DNA of 64,000 bases from Bryum argenteum. Its lineage: Eukaryota > Streptophyta > Bryopsida > Bryales > Bryaceae. The notes beneath the pieces are model-generated. The model saw only the letters and a list, made by a program, of their open reading frames with translations, searched no databases and had not been told where the DNA came from. The stretch lies in contig CM073322.1 of assembly GCA_037043015.1 (NCBI GenBank), positions 9,435,601 to 9,499,600 of the forward strand, in the 5' to 3' direction. Positions 49,440-63,182 of this stretch are shown piece after piece. Numbering within the stretch: the stretch's first letter is position 1; each line of letters opens with the position of its first letter. The translations under genes and the position numbers were made by a program.

Positions 49440-50169
49440 ACGATGAAGTGCTAATTATAGTCTAATTTCCTTACACACTGATCAATGATCCTAGGCAAAA
49501 GATCATAAGTCAACAAAGAGTAGGCAAAATTCCTATTCTTTTATACATGATTACTTTAGCTTGCCAAGCATGGGTTTCCCTTTCTACCACAAGGCAAAAG
49601 AAACTCTCTTCTTAATTTTAAATATAACAACTGCACCAAGGTAAGAAAATTAAGATCTTGTTCACATATACATGTCTTAAATCATACAAATTCCTATTGA
49701 TACATTCTTCAAGTTAGATCCAAATTTGAAGATTTTCACCTTGGACTAAGAGTTGGTCATATTCGGGAAAAAGGATGCATAAAGGGTCAAAATAATAGAA
49801 TGCATGAAGGGTTAATATAAAAGGATTAACATTCATGGTCCATAATTAATATACCAAACTTGCTCACAAAAACGTCAAATATTCATCTCAAAGCTAGCAT
49901 AGATATCGCCATGAGAGATCATTGATCACAAAAAATTCACATTCCTTATGACTGAAACCAACCCAACAATAGTAAAATAGAATTCATCAAATTATCAACT
50001 CATACATGATTTTGTATTATGAAACAAAAAGTTGAAGAAATCATACACTAAGAAGTAAATCAACTGAACATAGTTCACATGATTATTGTCTATGCACCTC
50101 CAATTCAACATCTACTTTCAAATGTTATGTACATTCTCTCCTCATTATTAGAACGAGGGAGTCTCCGTA
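49440..50169. other. AT-rich intergenic DNA
   Basis: 3' flank of the phospholipase gene. Nothing recognised. Confidence 0.4.
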
Positions 50170-52554
50170 TTAAGTTGATGCGGTTTGAAGCATAGGGAGT
50201 TGCAAGATGTGGTTGGGGGGCAAAGTATCGGTAGCCTTGGCATCAATGGCGGCTTGGAAGAAATTGGTGACGCTGGTTTCGACGTACTCGGCCGCTTCCT
50301 GGACGTTGCGGCACTCGGGCACGGGCTCGCCGTTGATGGAGCTCGACAGCCACACCAACTCCTCTTGAAACTCCGACAGCTTCTGCCCACCATCGGCAGC
50401 ATCCGCGGCACTCACTTTCTTCAATTTCAAGGATGATGGCGCATCCGGCAGTTTCACTGCACACCCACATGCTCAATTCTGTCAAATTTGGTCTCAATCT
50501 GACTGCCAATTTGCATGGAATCATGTAAATTGCGAGAGATTCTACTTTTCTCGTGTGAAATCTCCATCGTTTTATTACTACTGAGGAATTGGGGTATTTC
50601 CACCAGGCTCATTTCACCGAACTTGATGAAAACCTAGTGGAGAGCCTGATAGAATTACCGCACTTCTCAATTGGAGTGTAGGATACATCCTCTAGAGAAA
50701 ATTTCCAGCGCTTGACCACTTTCTACTCTGTAATCCACCATCTACTCTGTGCCATTTCTTATTCTCAGCTACGCTATTTTGGGGCACAAGCGCGAATTCA
50801 ATGAAATTGAGAGAATTATCGCATCATTTCAAGGAACTTTTGGTTGAGGTTTGAGTTTTGGGCGAATTTTGGGTGAGGTTTGGTACCTGGGCAATCTGTG
50901 CGCGGCGTTTTGCGAGTAAGAACCGAGTCGAATGTCCCCGCCCACTCATCGCGCTTCGTCAGAAACCCGCCCGGCAAGTTGAACAGCTTCTTTACGGTCG
51001 CTGGAATCGACGAGTGCTCAAATTCTGAGGTCGGTGAGGGCCCCTTGGGCTTGTGCAACACTGCAGCAGCGATCATTCCAAGCATAAAGAAATTGTCTCT
51101 TTCACTCTCTTTTTATAGAAACCTTGAAAGCGACATAGATTTGAATTTTTTGAGATTCGAAGGAATAAGAGCAATTTCGAGTTCGTTGCAACACTGCATC
51201 GAACATCCCAAGCATAAAGAAATTGTCTCTTCACTCTCTTTTTACAGATAAATGCTTGAAAGCGACATAGATTCGAATTTTTAGAGTTGAGTTTCGACCA
51301 ATTTTGAATTTGTTGCAGTGGTCCCCACAGTAAAGCTAAAGATCATCTGCACTTCCTTTCTTGATTTAGTACATTCTTGGTATCGTCAAGAATCTTGCAT
51401 GCTCTGGTAAGTTAGTGTTTCATGATTTTGAGAGCTTGGATGTTGCAGAAGTGAAGTGATAACCTACCGGCGCCAGCCTCGATGTAAGGCGAGATCAAGA
51501 GCGTGGGCACGCGAACGCCAAGCCGGGTGAAATCGAAGGAGTGAGGGTCCGCGGTCCCAATCAATCCGTCAGGGCTCGGGACGCCAAGCGGGGTGGGCAC
51601 ATGATCAAAGAACCCGCCGTGCTCATCGTAGGTGATGAGAAGCAAGCACTCGTTCCACTGCGGGCCATTTCGAAGCGCCTCGTACACCTCCTTAATCAGC
51701 TTCTGCCCATTAGCTACATCGTGCACAGGGTGATCGTCATTAGCCGGAAACCCGGGCAAGTCAAAGTAGCGCGGCTCGATCACGGTGTAATTCGGGAGCT
51801 TTCCGTTCTTGGCGTGGTTCTTGAACGTCAAGTCGTAAGGACGGAAGTTGTCGATGTACTTGAGCTTGCGCAGGTTGCGATAGAACAGGGTGTTGGGCAC
51901 TTGCTGGTAGTAGATTCCGAATGAATGCCCTCCCTCTTCCACAGTCTCGAAGATGGTCTTCTGCGGCAAGCCCGCCGTAAGAAGCTGCTGGTTATTGCTC
52001 ATGAGCCCATGAGAAGTCGCGGAGTGCAGGTACTGTCGGTTCGGTTGCGTGCTGGAGGGGACGGACGCGAACCAACGATCCACGACGGCGAACTGTTCGA
52101 CGAGCGATTTGAAAATGGGGACGTGCTCCGGTGCGAATGCGCTCATGATGGTTGCTGATAATCCTGGCTTCTCCATCTCCGCTTGTGCAGCGAATCCGGA
52201 CATGGTGGCGGTGCCCGTGACGGTCTGCGAGCCGAAGATTTGGATTATGATGTCTTGGTACGAGTGGCCTGGGTCGGCTGGGTCGACATACGGCGCTTGG
52301 TCTGAAACGTGCACGGGCGTGGCGTCGGTGAGCGAGATAGGGTTCGATTCTGTCCCCGTGATTCCATCGATCTTCGGATTAATCCGTGTCATCCACCCCA
52401 GAATGTGATCGAAAGAACGATTCTCCATGCATAGCACCACCACTGTCTTGATCGGGGTGGAGAACGTCGGTTTCGTCACGCCCTTCGAGTCCGTCTCCGT
52501 GCTCGCGGCCTTTCCGCCTCCAAAACACGCACACCATTTTGACGCCTTCGTCAT
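50170..52554 (-). CDS. NPC: Non-specific phospholipase C (NPC), phosphoesterase family
   Basis: Three exons (51468-52554, 50887-51060, 50170-50456) encode 515 residues. Conserved blocks in order: [19 protein letters not shown] (38-55), the family's metal/catalytic motif; [28 protein letters not shown] (159-179); [64 protein letters not shown] (305-322); [43 protein letters not shown]; then a C-terminal tail with FQEELVWL and NVQEAAEYV. It follows plant NPC1/2/6-type enzymes, which hydrolyse phosphatidylcholine, phosphatidylethanolamine and galactolipids to diacylglycerol. No signal peptide is seen: the N-terminus ([15 protein letters not shown]) has a Cys pair that might be acylated. The start is the first true ATG, just after a probable 5' UTR acceptor (CTGCAG at about 52564). 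Confidence 0.93.
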
Positions 52555-52564
52555 GGTCACTACC

Positions 52565-53556
52565 TGCAGTCATCGCCAATCACTCAGACATCGCCCCCAC
52601 TAATCATACCGAAATGCATGCTACGGCTGAGATTCCGCTTACCTTCGATGATACGATCGATGTCAATCACTGTCAATTCACAGCTTTGACATGAACATGA
52701 GGACGAGCACGTGTTTTGTATGTCGACCAGAGACGTACTAATCACGGTGTGAACCTGAATTTCTAAGGCACCCGTACACAGCCATGGAGCTCGCGTACAG
52801 CGAAGGAAGCCGTGGAGTATTGAAGCTCCAAACCAACATCCAAGCGCAAAGGGAGCTACTATACAACATTTGGACGCTTCCATGTTCACATTCGTACAGG
52901 TATCATGCAATCTCCACTTATTTCCAACCCGAAGAACTCTACAAACACAAAAATGTTAACATCATGCTTCCATGACCTGGGCAACCACTGTTCACTATGA
53001 CCTGGATTTTCCCGAAGTCCAGCAGCGTGCTTTGCAAACATCCCGTGGAAATGGCGCAATCGCATCAAAAGAAAGTATAATGCAAGCAACAACTGCTCGG
53101 CAACTCTGAATGAAGAAACCTGCTTCAGGGATTTGGTATCGGCATTTTCCATGGGGAATATGCCTCCAGTCTCACACAAGCTCCTTGACAGATGCTCAAG
53201 GTTAAAGGAATGTTGGTACAAGTACTGACAAACACGTCAAGTGCAATCATCATTCTGTAGAGTTCTGCTTAAATAGTGAAGCATGTTCCAAGCATGTTCG
53301 TTTCTTATCCGCGGCTGACTAATTACGATTGAAGCTTCCAACTGACAAAAAACATGTACCAAAAGTAATTTATTGAGTCTGAGCAAAGCTCATGTTGTTT
53401 TTTCATCAAGCGCCGTTCACACAAGTGACGACTGTCATGGCAGTTCGTAGATAACTACAGAAAGAATAATAAAAGAATGGATTCTAAAAGGTACTGAAAA
53501 AGAAGCAGATTTTTGTATAGGGATAGTCACTGTATTTATAAAATACAGTTCGCTCC
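52565..53556. other. Upstream region of NPC and 3' flank of the AGP gene
   Basis: Contains the presumed leader exon and promoter of the phospholipase gene and the 3' UTR of the arabinogalactan protein gene. No additional gene was recognised. Confidence 0.4.
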
Positions 53557-54331
53557 TTAGTAGAGGAAGAAGAAGGCGACGGACAAGACGGCGAAAACCG
53601 CGCTCGGCGCCGTGAAACTGGCCGCAGACGTCGGCGCTCCGACGGGTCCGGGTCCGGCGGCGATCGGAGTCGGGGACGACGGCGACCTGGCGGGAGCCTT
53701 CACTGGCGTCTTGGCAGGTGCCGGCACTGGCGACTTGGTGGGGGTCATCACTGCAGCAATCCCAAAACAACGAAATCAGAAAATGCCCCCCGAAAAACAA
53801 CCCTGGACTGATAAAACCAATACTGCACCGATGCAAAAAGTCCAACTAATTTATGATATAAACTCATCCAGGAAGAAATCTTGACCGGTGGACAAAAGCA
53901 ACATCGATCGAAAAGAAAGGAGAACCCTACTAGACAAAAGCTCCATCGATCAGAAATCAACAATGCTACATCGTAAGGGATATTCAACATCTAGATGCGA
54001 GTAAAGAGAATCCTCGTTCGACAAAAGCTCCATCGATCGAACAAGGCACTGCTAGATAAAGGAGATTCGCTGTATCGATGAGGAAACACACCGGTGTATC
54101 TATCAGAATAAAAAGCAATGCTGTAGTACCTGGTGCCATATCGGGGGTGGGAGACATGACGGGAGCAACCACGGGAGATCCTTCGGGGGTCATGACAGGA
54201 GCCATGATGGGGGCGCCTTCAGGAGCCTCAGGGACGGGAGGAGACATGGGCGCGCCCTCAGGGGATTGCGCCGCAACTTGGACGAACAAAAAAGCCACCA
54301 GACAGAAAGCAACAAAGATAGAACGCGCCAT
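53557..54331 (-). CDS. AGP: Classical arabinogalactan protein with GPI-anchor signal
   Basis: Two exons (54130-54331, 53557-53750) encode 131 residues. MARSIFVAFCLVAFLFVQVAA is a signal peptide. The mature core is built of AP, SP, TP and VA dipeptides (for example PVMTPEGSPVVAPVMSP and SPVPAPAKTPVKAPARSP), the substrates for Pro hydroxylation and arabinogalactan addition. A C-terminal hydrophobic stretch (SAVFAVLSVAFFFLY) after small residues (GAPTSAAS) fits a GPI-attachment signal. The product would sit on the outer plasma membrane face and in the wall. Acidic residues (PEGAP repeats) are concentrated in the N-terminal half. The subfamily cannot be assigned. Confidence 0.85.
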
Positions 54332-54590
54332 TGTTTCTTACTTTCTTTTTGCAGCACCGAAAAGCACTGTGTGGAGAAAGAAGAAAGAAGCTCTGAGCTG
54401 TGATGATGAAGCAAGCAAGAGGGATGCGAGCAAAAGCAATGTGAGAATGCTCAGAAATGTAAACCCAGAACTGGAAGCAGAAGCAGTTAAGCTGGCTGCT
54501 GGCTGGGTCTCGACAGTCTGGGGGAATGGAGGGGCAGTCTTCTAAACAAGTAGAAGAACTGAACTCGAAGTGGGCGCGAATTTGCGCGGC

Positions 54591-54600
54591 TAATATAGAG
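54591..54600 (-). promoter_or_regulatory. Possible TATA box of the AGP gene
   Basis: CTCTATATTA on the minus strand about 260 bp upstream of the ATG. The distance would imply a long leader. Confidence 0.3.
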
Positions 54601-54799
54601 CCTGAAACCGCCCTTTAAAAAGGCAATGGGTACAACTACAGGCCGCGCGTTCGCCGGTTGCGCTCGTTGCCACTCCCTGTGCACCGCGGATCCACTCTGG
54701 CGGTTTCCTTGAATCCTGTGGACGATCTCCCATCGGCGCGAAACCCATCCCATCAATTCAAAATACTCGTCCTCCACATTTATGGTTCATTCATTTGAT

Positions 54800-56680
54800 G
54801 ATGAATGAACGAGTTTTGCATGGGTAACCCGGGAACTTGCATTAGCCAATTGCTTCGGATCTCACTCGATCTGACTCCATCTGGTCCAGGCTCCTTCCTC
54901 CCTCACTCCAGACCACCCAGCTCGACGATTCTGCATGTTCTTGCCGATTATTAATGCATCTTTCTTGGATTATATTAACAAAGCATGAGATTCAGATGCT
55001 ATTTCGCGTGTGTTCGGGCACCTGGAAATAGATCTCCACTGCCATTCGTGAGTACAGCTGATGACTTGACCGCGGAACCCGTAGCGCGGGTACCGGGGCG
55101 CTCTATCTTACCGGGCCACCCTGTATCCGACCGGGCTAGACTGTATTCGTACTGGAGAGTAACGGGGGATTTACCGGGCTACTGGCCCCCGAACTGTAAT
55201 TTGCATGTAAATTTCTTTTGGAGGTTTTTTACCCTTTATTATTAGGACGACTTAAGTCAACAAGGTCTTCTCTTTTTTTAAATAAGATTCTATACATAGA
55301 AAATATTTATAGTGTTGGGTGACCACTTGTCCTAACTGCCCATGTGACCAGATTTTGGTAGTTTTTTCGATGGAATCTCATGTAAAATTATTTTTGAGGA
55401 TGTAATAAATTTTTATTCAATTAGGTCATCTTTGTATCTAGAATCAAAAGTATTGGGTGAACATTGTTATGAACTCTTGGTTGCCCATGTACCCATTTTG
55501 TGGTCGTTGCCTTCTTTGGAGTAAGAATGAATTACTTTTGTACATGTAATTTGGAGAAAATTCATGTCATCTTGTAATTGCCTTGACCTTTCAAAATCCA
55601 ATGTGAAAATTTCAAGTTCAATGCCAAAGGTGAGGGACACGTATGGTCGTTTGATTGAATTGTTGATTCATTTTATCATTGGAGATAAATTGAAATTTAC
55701 CCAAAATTGATGTTGTTGTGAAAAAAATAGTACATTTTAAGGTTCACAATCTGTAGTCTTAATTAAAAATGAAATGATTGTTCAATTTTAGTAAGACTTA
55801 AGTGAATTCTTATTTCTCGACAACTGCCTAATGACCCATGTGTGGTAGTTGCTAAAGAATCTTACATGTTTTGATAACTTTCACTCCACGAATAAGATAC
55901 ATGGTGATGGGAATTGATTGCATCATTGTTGCATCTTGAATACGCATTGTTCAATATCAACTCTTGGTGCTCCAATAGACACGCCAATGTGAATATGACA
56001 TTGAAGAGTCAAACAAAATAGGATCTGTAAATTCAACCCCAAAGTCAAAGTGTTTACTTCGTACCTGATGAAAAATTAATTGACCATTTGAGGGTGAATC
56101 CAAAATTTGGTGGCTAGGGTTGTTGTCGCTAAAAGTAACATACTTCTAAAGTAATAAACTTCCATCAAAATTTTGGGGATAAAGAGTTATATGAGATTTA
56201 GTTGGAATTAAAATTTATTTCTTTGGAGGCTTTATATACAAAAGTGATTGAAGATTTTATTTATGGCGATTCATATTTTTGCACTACCATGAAACAAACA
56301 TTTATTGAAATTCCCACTTTCTAAAATTCAAATAGAAATAGGCCAAGTTTGAAGGTCACCAAGGCTCTCCTCATGCACTTTCCAACATTTTCATGTTTAA
56401 AGAATCATCAATGCTTTTCTTACAAACATTCTAATAGAATTAAAAAGGAGGCAAATTCATTCCCATGTTATTTTTGTAGATCTAGAGTACCTATATGTAC
56501 TCCAAGTTTTTTTAAATTGTACAAAGTCATAGTGCTCGATAAGAGTTAATCGGCCAAAATCAATCATATTACATTCTTTCGATACAATGCTTAGATCTTC
56601 CAATTTGCACTAAAAAAAGTAAACTTTTTAGTAAAAGTCTTCATGATAGTATACTACAAGATCCTACTTATGAAACTAGT
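54800..56680. other. Intergenic DNA
   Basis: An open frame at 54985-55245 has no features. From 55250 the DNA is AT-rich and holds nothing that I recognise. Confidence 0.4.
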
Positions 56681-56689
56681 ATACCCTTG

Positions 56690-59600
56690 AGGCATAAATG
56701 CCACGCCCACTTAAATACTTTTATCATGTCCCTCTACCTTCTTTTTCACTTTTTTACTATGATCATGTATTTATTGTAATATTTGGGGGTTTGCGGCCAT
56801 AAATACTTCAAAATTCTATATCTCGGAACCCGTTTTGCGATCAGTGTGTTTTCCACAACTCTACAAAAAAACCGGCTTCCAACGACACCTTATGCAACCC
56901 AATCCGACCGACGGTTCCCCATATTAAAATGTCACAAATTATTTTGTTTACAAATAATAGATTATCTCAAAAGGCTTAAAAATTCTCTCAGTAAGTTGCA
57001 CATTTTGGGAGAAAGTTCAAGATTCCTATGTATAGGAGTCAACACTTGAATTAGAAGGGTTTTATTTCATTTTAAAATTTTCTTACGGTAGTGGTCATTC
57101 TTCAAAGTAGTGATAAAGTTTTGAAATTTACAATATGCTCAAATTGTGATGCCATGTAAGCTCGGTTGTTTGGAAATTATATGGAGGCTAATCACTTCTC
57201 CATTCACCCTCCCTCACCTCATGTGAGTAAGCCTTCATTGAAGGTAGGACTTGGTAAACATCCTTTGAAATTTGACAACCTTTAAGTCTCTAAAGGGTTT
57301 TTTATGTTATACATATGAAAAGGTACGAAGAAATGTTCTTATTATTTGGACTTGTATCAAATAATTTTCTACTTCCTTTCTAACTAACAAGAACCACCCT
57401 TTGTATTTAGATTTCAACTGTTATGCCCTCGTTGCCACGCCCACTTAAATACTTTGACCATGCCCCTTTCGCTAAATTTAAACTTAGGTCATTGTTGTGA
57501 TTTTTGGTGATTTAGGGGCCATAATTACTTGGAAATTCGATATCTCGAGATACGTTGGCGTGATTCGCGATTCGATCATTGCACACACCTCCACAAAAAA
57601 AACCCGCTTCCAATAACACCTCATGCGTCTTAATCCGACTCGGAGTTCCCAAGATCATAATGTCACTTACTCACGAAACAAAATATATGCTTCAATAATA
57701 AAATAGACTAGGATGCCCTCATGGCGTTACCACGCCCATTTGTTTTTTCTCCTAGATCTATACATTGGTCGTTTTTGTAATTTTAGATGATTTTGAGGCC
57801 AAAATTACTTACGATTCAATATCATGGGATCCGTTGACCTGTATTGCAATCCGATTGTTTTCCACAACTCTACAAAAAAAACCCGCTTCCAACGACACCG
57901 CATGCGGCCCAATCCAACCAGGCTCCCCGAAATCTGAATGTCAGAAAACCAAGCAAACTACTTGCCTTAAATGATAGATATACTACTATGTGAAAATTCG
58001 TAATTTTCTCTAGGTTTAGACTTTTTTATGAGAGTAACATTTATGAAAACTTGTACGTAAATATCTACTTCTTGAAACTATTTTTTAGCGTGTAGCTACT
58101 ACATTCCTATATTTTTAGTTTTTATTTTTTTGAACTTAGAATTTAATAATCTCACCAATAGTGCAGAATTTGAGCCTATGATTTGGTATAAGTTAGACCA
58201 CTCCAGATTGAGATAATAAAAGGATGGAAAGAGTTAGATCATTCTAGTTGATCTATTGAAGGCACCACAAGCCTTGGCTTGGTGGTTAGGGCTTAGGCCC
58301 CCAATGAGGAGGTCGTGGGTTCTATTCCCCATGCCGGCGTGGTGCTCACCACTATAGTCCACCCAACTATTATGGGGGGTCTTTGGACCTTGTTGTATGG
58401 GTACCTCAAAGCCCTTTGGGGGGGATACCATGTCAAGTATCTTCAAGGCATTAGTAACTAGGCTAGAATCTAGCGTAGTTATAGTGTCCACCCTCGAGAG
58501 GGGGAAGTAGTATTGTTCCAATTTCCCCTTGTCCGGTGGCCATCGGGATATTAGCATTACGAACGGATACTTCATTCACGCCGGCCCCTTAGAAAGGGAC
58601 CGGAGTTTCTATCTATCTATCTATCTCTGATCTATTGATAAGATCTATTTTTGAGATAGGAAAGTAAAAGACTATAAAATAGACTTCTAGTTTCTGAGGA
58701 AGGAACTTGGGAAATATAAGCTCGGGGGTGAGAAGATAGAGGCTCTCTTTTGTTGTGAGCTCTTCTCTATGGTTGGGAGGTTGAGCTTAATAAAGTTTTT
58801 GGTTGTGTCATCCTAGCTCATTGGTGTTGTTGAGTTGGTAGCAAACCTATTAGAGGTTTGTTACAGTATATGTGTACATAAATACATGTTAGATACATGA
58901 TTCACAAAATTATGTCACAAAATTAATACGTATATTTCTTTTTCTTATCTCTTTCTCTACATGGTCACAACATATTAATGCAAGCACCTACAATTTGGAA
59001 CTTTTTATGCACTACTTTATAACACGTCTTTTTTATAGTAAAAAATACAAGCATTCCATCATGTAAGAAATCTAACTCTTCACAAGGGTTTTACATGTAG
59101 ACATAGACATAACTTACATAGGAACAAGAATTTGAATAGCCAAATTTGCCATTTATAAAACCAAGTTTCATTTGCCCCCAAAGCATTATTGTCCCTTTCT
59201 ACTACATTTCTTATTCAACTTAGTTTGGACATTCTGATCTCGCAAATGGTCATTTATATGAATATAAGAATAAGCGTAAATTTGAATGTACTCTTATTCT
59301 TAGATGAGTGTTGGAAAAAGTGATCTTTTACATAAAACAAACTTTAACAAATATACATAATGAATCGTAAAATAAGGGTTATAGTTTATTGTATGTTTAG
59401 CCTCTAATTGCACGGCATTTATATTTTTAACAATGTATAGTTTATCAATGGTTCTTTCTCCTCCAATCATTTTTCATCCACAAAAAAAATAAAATATGGG
59501 GTAATTATTTTCAATTCAACTAATGGTTGCAATGGCTAGAATTTCAACTCTAGTTGTTTGGTACAAATAAAACATTGCTATTGGAAGTTAGAATGTAAAA

Positions 59601-60075
59601 ATGTCATGTTTTTTAAAATATTGGGGACTTTCATGCACTTCCTTAAACTTTCTCAAACATTGACATTGCCGAATGTGACATAAACTTTATATAGTAAATG
59701 GAATGGCTTGCGGCGATGCCACATATATATTGTCAACTTTTGTATACTTCAGTAAGTTACTATAATAATAATAATAATAAGAGAAATACAACTTTCTATG
59801 ACTAGGTCATTTTTGTAATTTTTTGTGACTTGGGGGCCATAAATTCTCCAAAATTCAATACTTCGAGACCTGTCAACTTGTTTTGTGATCAGATTATTTT
59901 CCACAACCTTACAAAATAACCCGCTTCCAACGACACCTCATGCGCCCTTATCCAACAGGTGGTCCCCTAGATCATATTGTCATGAAACAAAACCCTTGGA
60001 CACCTGTCCATCCGTTTTCCACACTAGATACCAATCCAACCGCGGTGCTCGAGATCATAATGTCATGTTCAAAAT
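56690..60075 (+). repeat. Dispersed repeat family C, four loosely spaced copies
   Basis: Units at about 56690-56940, 57421-57667, 57711-57945 and 59703-59990 share ccacgcccacttaaatact, a tttgggggccataaatact block, tatctcgaga-c, tgttttccacaactctacaaaaaa and cccgcttccaacgacacctcatgcg. A fragment of the same unit recurs at 60005-60070, and a reverse copy lies at 63183-63320. They are not coding, although they give similar short frames. Confidence 0.6.
58260..58627 (+). mobile_element. tRNA-derived SINE with perfect 11 bp target duplication
   Basis: The A-box TGGCTTGGTGGTTAGG lies at 58275-58290 and the B-box GGGTTCTATTCCC at 58317-58329. The 368 bp element ends in a (TATC)n tail. The target duplication tgatctattga is perfect (58249-58259 and 58628-58638). 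It shares its head with the two minus-strand copies at 36 and 44 kb, but its 3' part matches the fragment at 7240-7356 instead, so two subfamilies with different tails exist. Confidence 0.78.
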
Positions 60076-60079
60076 GAAA

Positions 60080-61086
60080 CAAATCAAACTACCTGCCTTA
60101 GATAATAGATGCCTATCAACTTTTTGGGTGCAAGTTTATTTTATTCAAATAACTTAAGTATTGAATTTGCAATGATGTTTCTACGATGTAAAAAGTGAAA
60201 ATAATGAATGATAGAGGAGCTAGATCTTCTTCATCTTCTGTTAGATTTCCGCTTTCTTTTTTGGGATGGATTTCAATTATAGTGTAGTTTTAGTGGTAGA
60301 AACCTTAACCTAATTAAAGATGTATTAATGATAGGGCATGGATTTGAGTGCAAAGGTTCTAGTTTTAGACTATTTTTAAGTAATTTTCTTTGTAAAATTT
60401 GGGACTGTTTCCAATATTGGAAGGCTACTATTCCAGACACAATTTCTTTTGTAATGATTCTTTTTTGGTACGATGATTGAGATGAATATGAAAAACCTTT
60501 GTAGTATGTGATTTTTAATGCAATTTATATGTTGGTAGTATTTTCACTTCAAAGTCAACATGGTAGAATTTTGTAGCTTATTTTGCGCGCTAATACATTT
60601 TGATCTTGCATTTAATGAGGTCTCATGATTCAATTTTTGGTCTACATAACCTACAATAAGTCAATTTACAAGTTTGTACGATCGATATCTAAATTTCTTA
60701 ATTTCTTTTTCATCTATAACACTAATAAATAAATATATATTTTTTTTTAAAAAAAACAAAAAAAAACCAAGGAATAAAAGACTTTTAGCACTCATATTGG
60801 GTCTTGAGGTTTAAATTTTTTCTTTGCTCACTTTGGTCAACACTTCAATTACATAAATATGTGAACAACTTCAAGGTCTTATAGTGAAAAGTTTTAAATC
60901 TAGAAAGTTCACTAGTTTCTTGAATGTAAACTATGACTTCAAAGGGCTTGGACATTTTTTATGTGGAATTGTATGAGGTCAATTATGCCTAAAAGAAAAA
61001 GAGATTCTAAGAGTATGACATCAACATCTTTAAATAGAGAGTGTTTTATTTGTCATATTTTCATTAGCTTAAAGTCAGGTAAATAT
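60080..61086. other. AT-rich intergenic DNA
   Basis: Low complexity. No gene recognised. Confidence 0.4.
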
Positions 61087-61249
61087 TAACCTTATAATGG
61101 TGAAAACCCCTCCAAATTTTATAAAGAAAACAATGTCCAAAATTTAGACCTTTGGCACAAAAAGAATGCCATTCCTTCCTCATTAGTAGGATGTACATGA
61201 AGTTTTTACCAAAAAACTAGATTCAAATTGGAAAACAAGTCAAATTACA

Positions 61250-61640
61250 AAGTTGAAATCCAACAGCGGATGAAGGAGATATAGCTCTGCTAAAATCTTT
61301 CATTTTTTTCACTTCTTGCATTTCAGAAACATCATTGCAAATCTTATACCAAAATTAGTTGGATCAAAAATCTTTCGAAAAGAATTTTTTGAATTCACTT
61401 AAAGATCATGAAATTTATTATTAAAGAAATAAAAAATATATAAATGTTTTTTATTTAACTTAATTGGTATGCACTTTGCAATGGTACCATGCCCAATATT
61501 TGAAATCACATAAGCAAATGTTGCCTTTACTAAAATGCATGCTAAAATTCTTACTACACAAACTAGACTTCATTCAAGACCCAATCCAAGTAATTTTATT
61601 CAAATTTTAAATGAAGAAGATATGGCTCTTCAAAATTTCA
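61250..61640 (+). repeat. Dispersed repeat family B, copy 3
   Basis: Same blocks as copies 1 and 2. TTAACCTTATAATGG at 61087 and its approximate inverse, ACTAAGGGTTAA, ending at 61690 could be the element's true edges. If so this is another TTAA-bounded element of about 600 bp. Confidence 0.5.
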
Positions 61641-61699
61641 GTTTGTCATCATTTGTGTTGGTTTTACAACACAAGGGACTAAGGGTTAATTGGAAAGAG

Positions 61700-63180
61700 A
61701 CCAAATCGGAGAAGATTGTTGAACTTTGGACACCAAATGCATACAATTTTGTTAAAGTAAATTGCAAAGAAGGAGTAGGGAGTACAATTTTAAAAAAAAA
61801 CACCATAGTCTATTTCACAAGGTATATTGATATAGTTCCACACTCAACATAATCAAGATAACAATTGCATACTTGCATCTCCTTTTGCGATTGCATTGTC
61901 AAAGTAGCCAATTTCTTATTGTGGAGGCTTGAAAATGGTTTTTTTGAAAACGAGTTTGTTGAAAATGAATTTTTTGTAATGTGATTGGAGTGTTTGCAAT
62001 TTCCTTCGAGAAGGTGTTGAGGTTGGGCCTATGCACCAAAGCTCACCAATCCTTGCAATCACAACACTTGTATGCACGCACATGGGCCCATTTCTCTATT
62101 AACGAGCAAACCTAATATTATAAAGTGAATTGTGGTGTGCATGCTTAAGTAGCTAAACATGGAACATAAATCCAACTACAGTGGTGCTTGGATTAAATAA
62201 ACGTTTTCGGACAGACAAAAACGTTGATCTTATCCAAGCGTTGACCATAACGAAACAATGTTTAGTTGCATAATAAAGGGACACGGTTAGCGTTCTTAAC
62301 TAGACGTTGATCTTAACGAGCTTGATCTTATCCAGGTACCAGTGTATCCAAGCAAGTAACTGTAACGGCCGGATCCAATAGCTATAACTTTCACAATAGG
62401 TTTGAGACTCTTGATTAAGTGACGCTTTTGCCTTCTCCACAAACATATAAAAATACTATGATCATCTCCACAACTTGCATCATCCTCACCTACACTCTTT
62501 CATTTCCTAATGAATTTGGCTTTTAAAATTTGAAGCCTTTTAATCATTTCTTCCTCAACAATCCCACTTTTTAGGAATGGTAGCGGTTCTTCAAATAGGT
62601 CTCAATTTTACTCATGGCCATCATTCACACAACCCTCAATGGTAATGATCCCACGTTTACCGTACCACCATAGCAGGTTCGGTCCTCAACGAACAAATAT
62701 TTGTTTTTTCTGAAAAAATAAGGTTCGTATGCCAAAAATAGATGTTTTGGAATTTGTTTCTTTGTATTTTTGGAAAATTCTATTCTAAGGAGAAAGATGA
62801 ACCGGAGGCTTTCACTGTTGCAGTAACTCATCTAGTTGACTATTGCAGTAACTCATAATTTCCCAACTTTTTGTTCCTCTTCGCTTGTAATTTCTAGTTT
62901 TTAAAGTTTTTTTAAAATAGAATTGTTTATGGATGAACCTGGTACAGTAGTATCTAGGTTCCCATGTAGTCACTTTGGTTCTACTAGATTCCGCTTTTGA
63001 GTTATGATTTGTGCAAGTAACCTTCGAGTGTTTGTGTCACTAATGGTAGTACGTTAATATTGATTTTTTCCTTTCCACCAAAACAAAGTTTTTTCAAATC
63101 TCCTTTCAAATACAAGAAAGATATGTGTTGATTTTTTTGATCTAGTTTAATATTTAAGGCAAGTAGTTTGTTTTGTTTTG
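61700..63180. other. AT-rich intergenic DNA
   Basis: No gene or clear repeat recognised. Confidence 0.4.
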
Positions 63181-63182
63181 GA

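Noticed and set aside
58261..58330. tRNA gene (A- and B-box present)
   Set aside because: The sequence does not fold as a full tRNA and continues into a SINE body with tail and target duplication.
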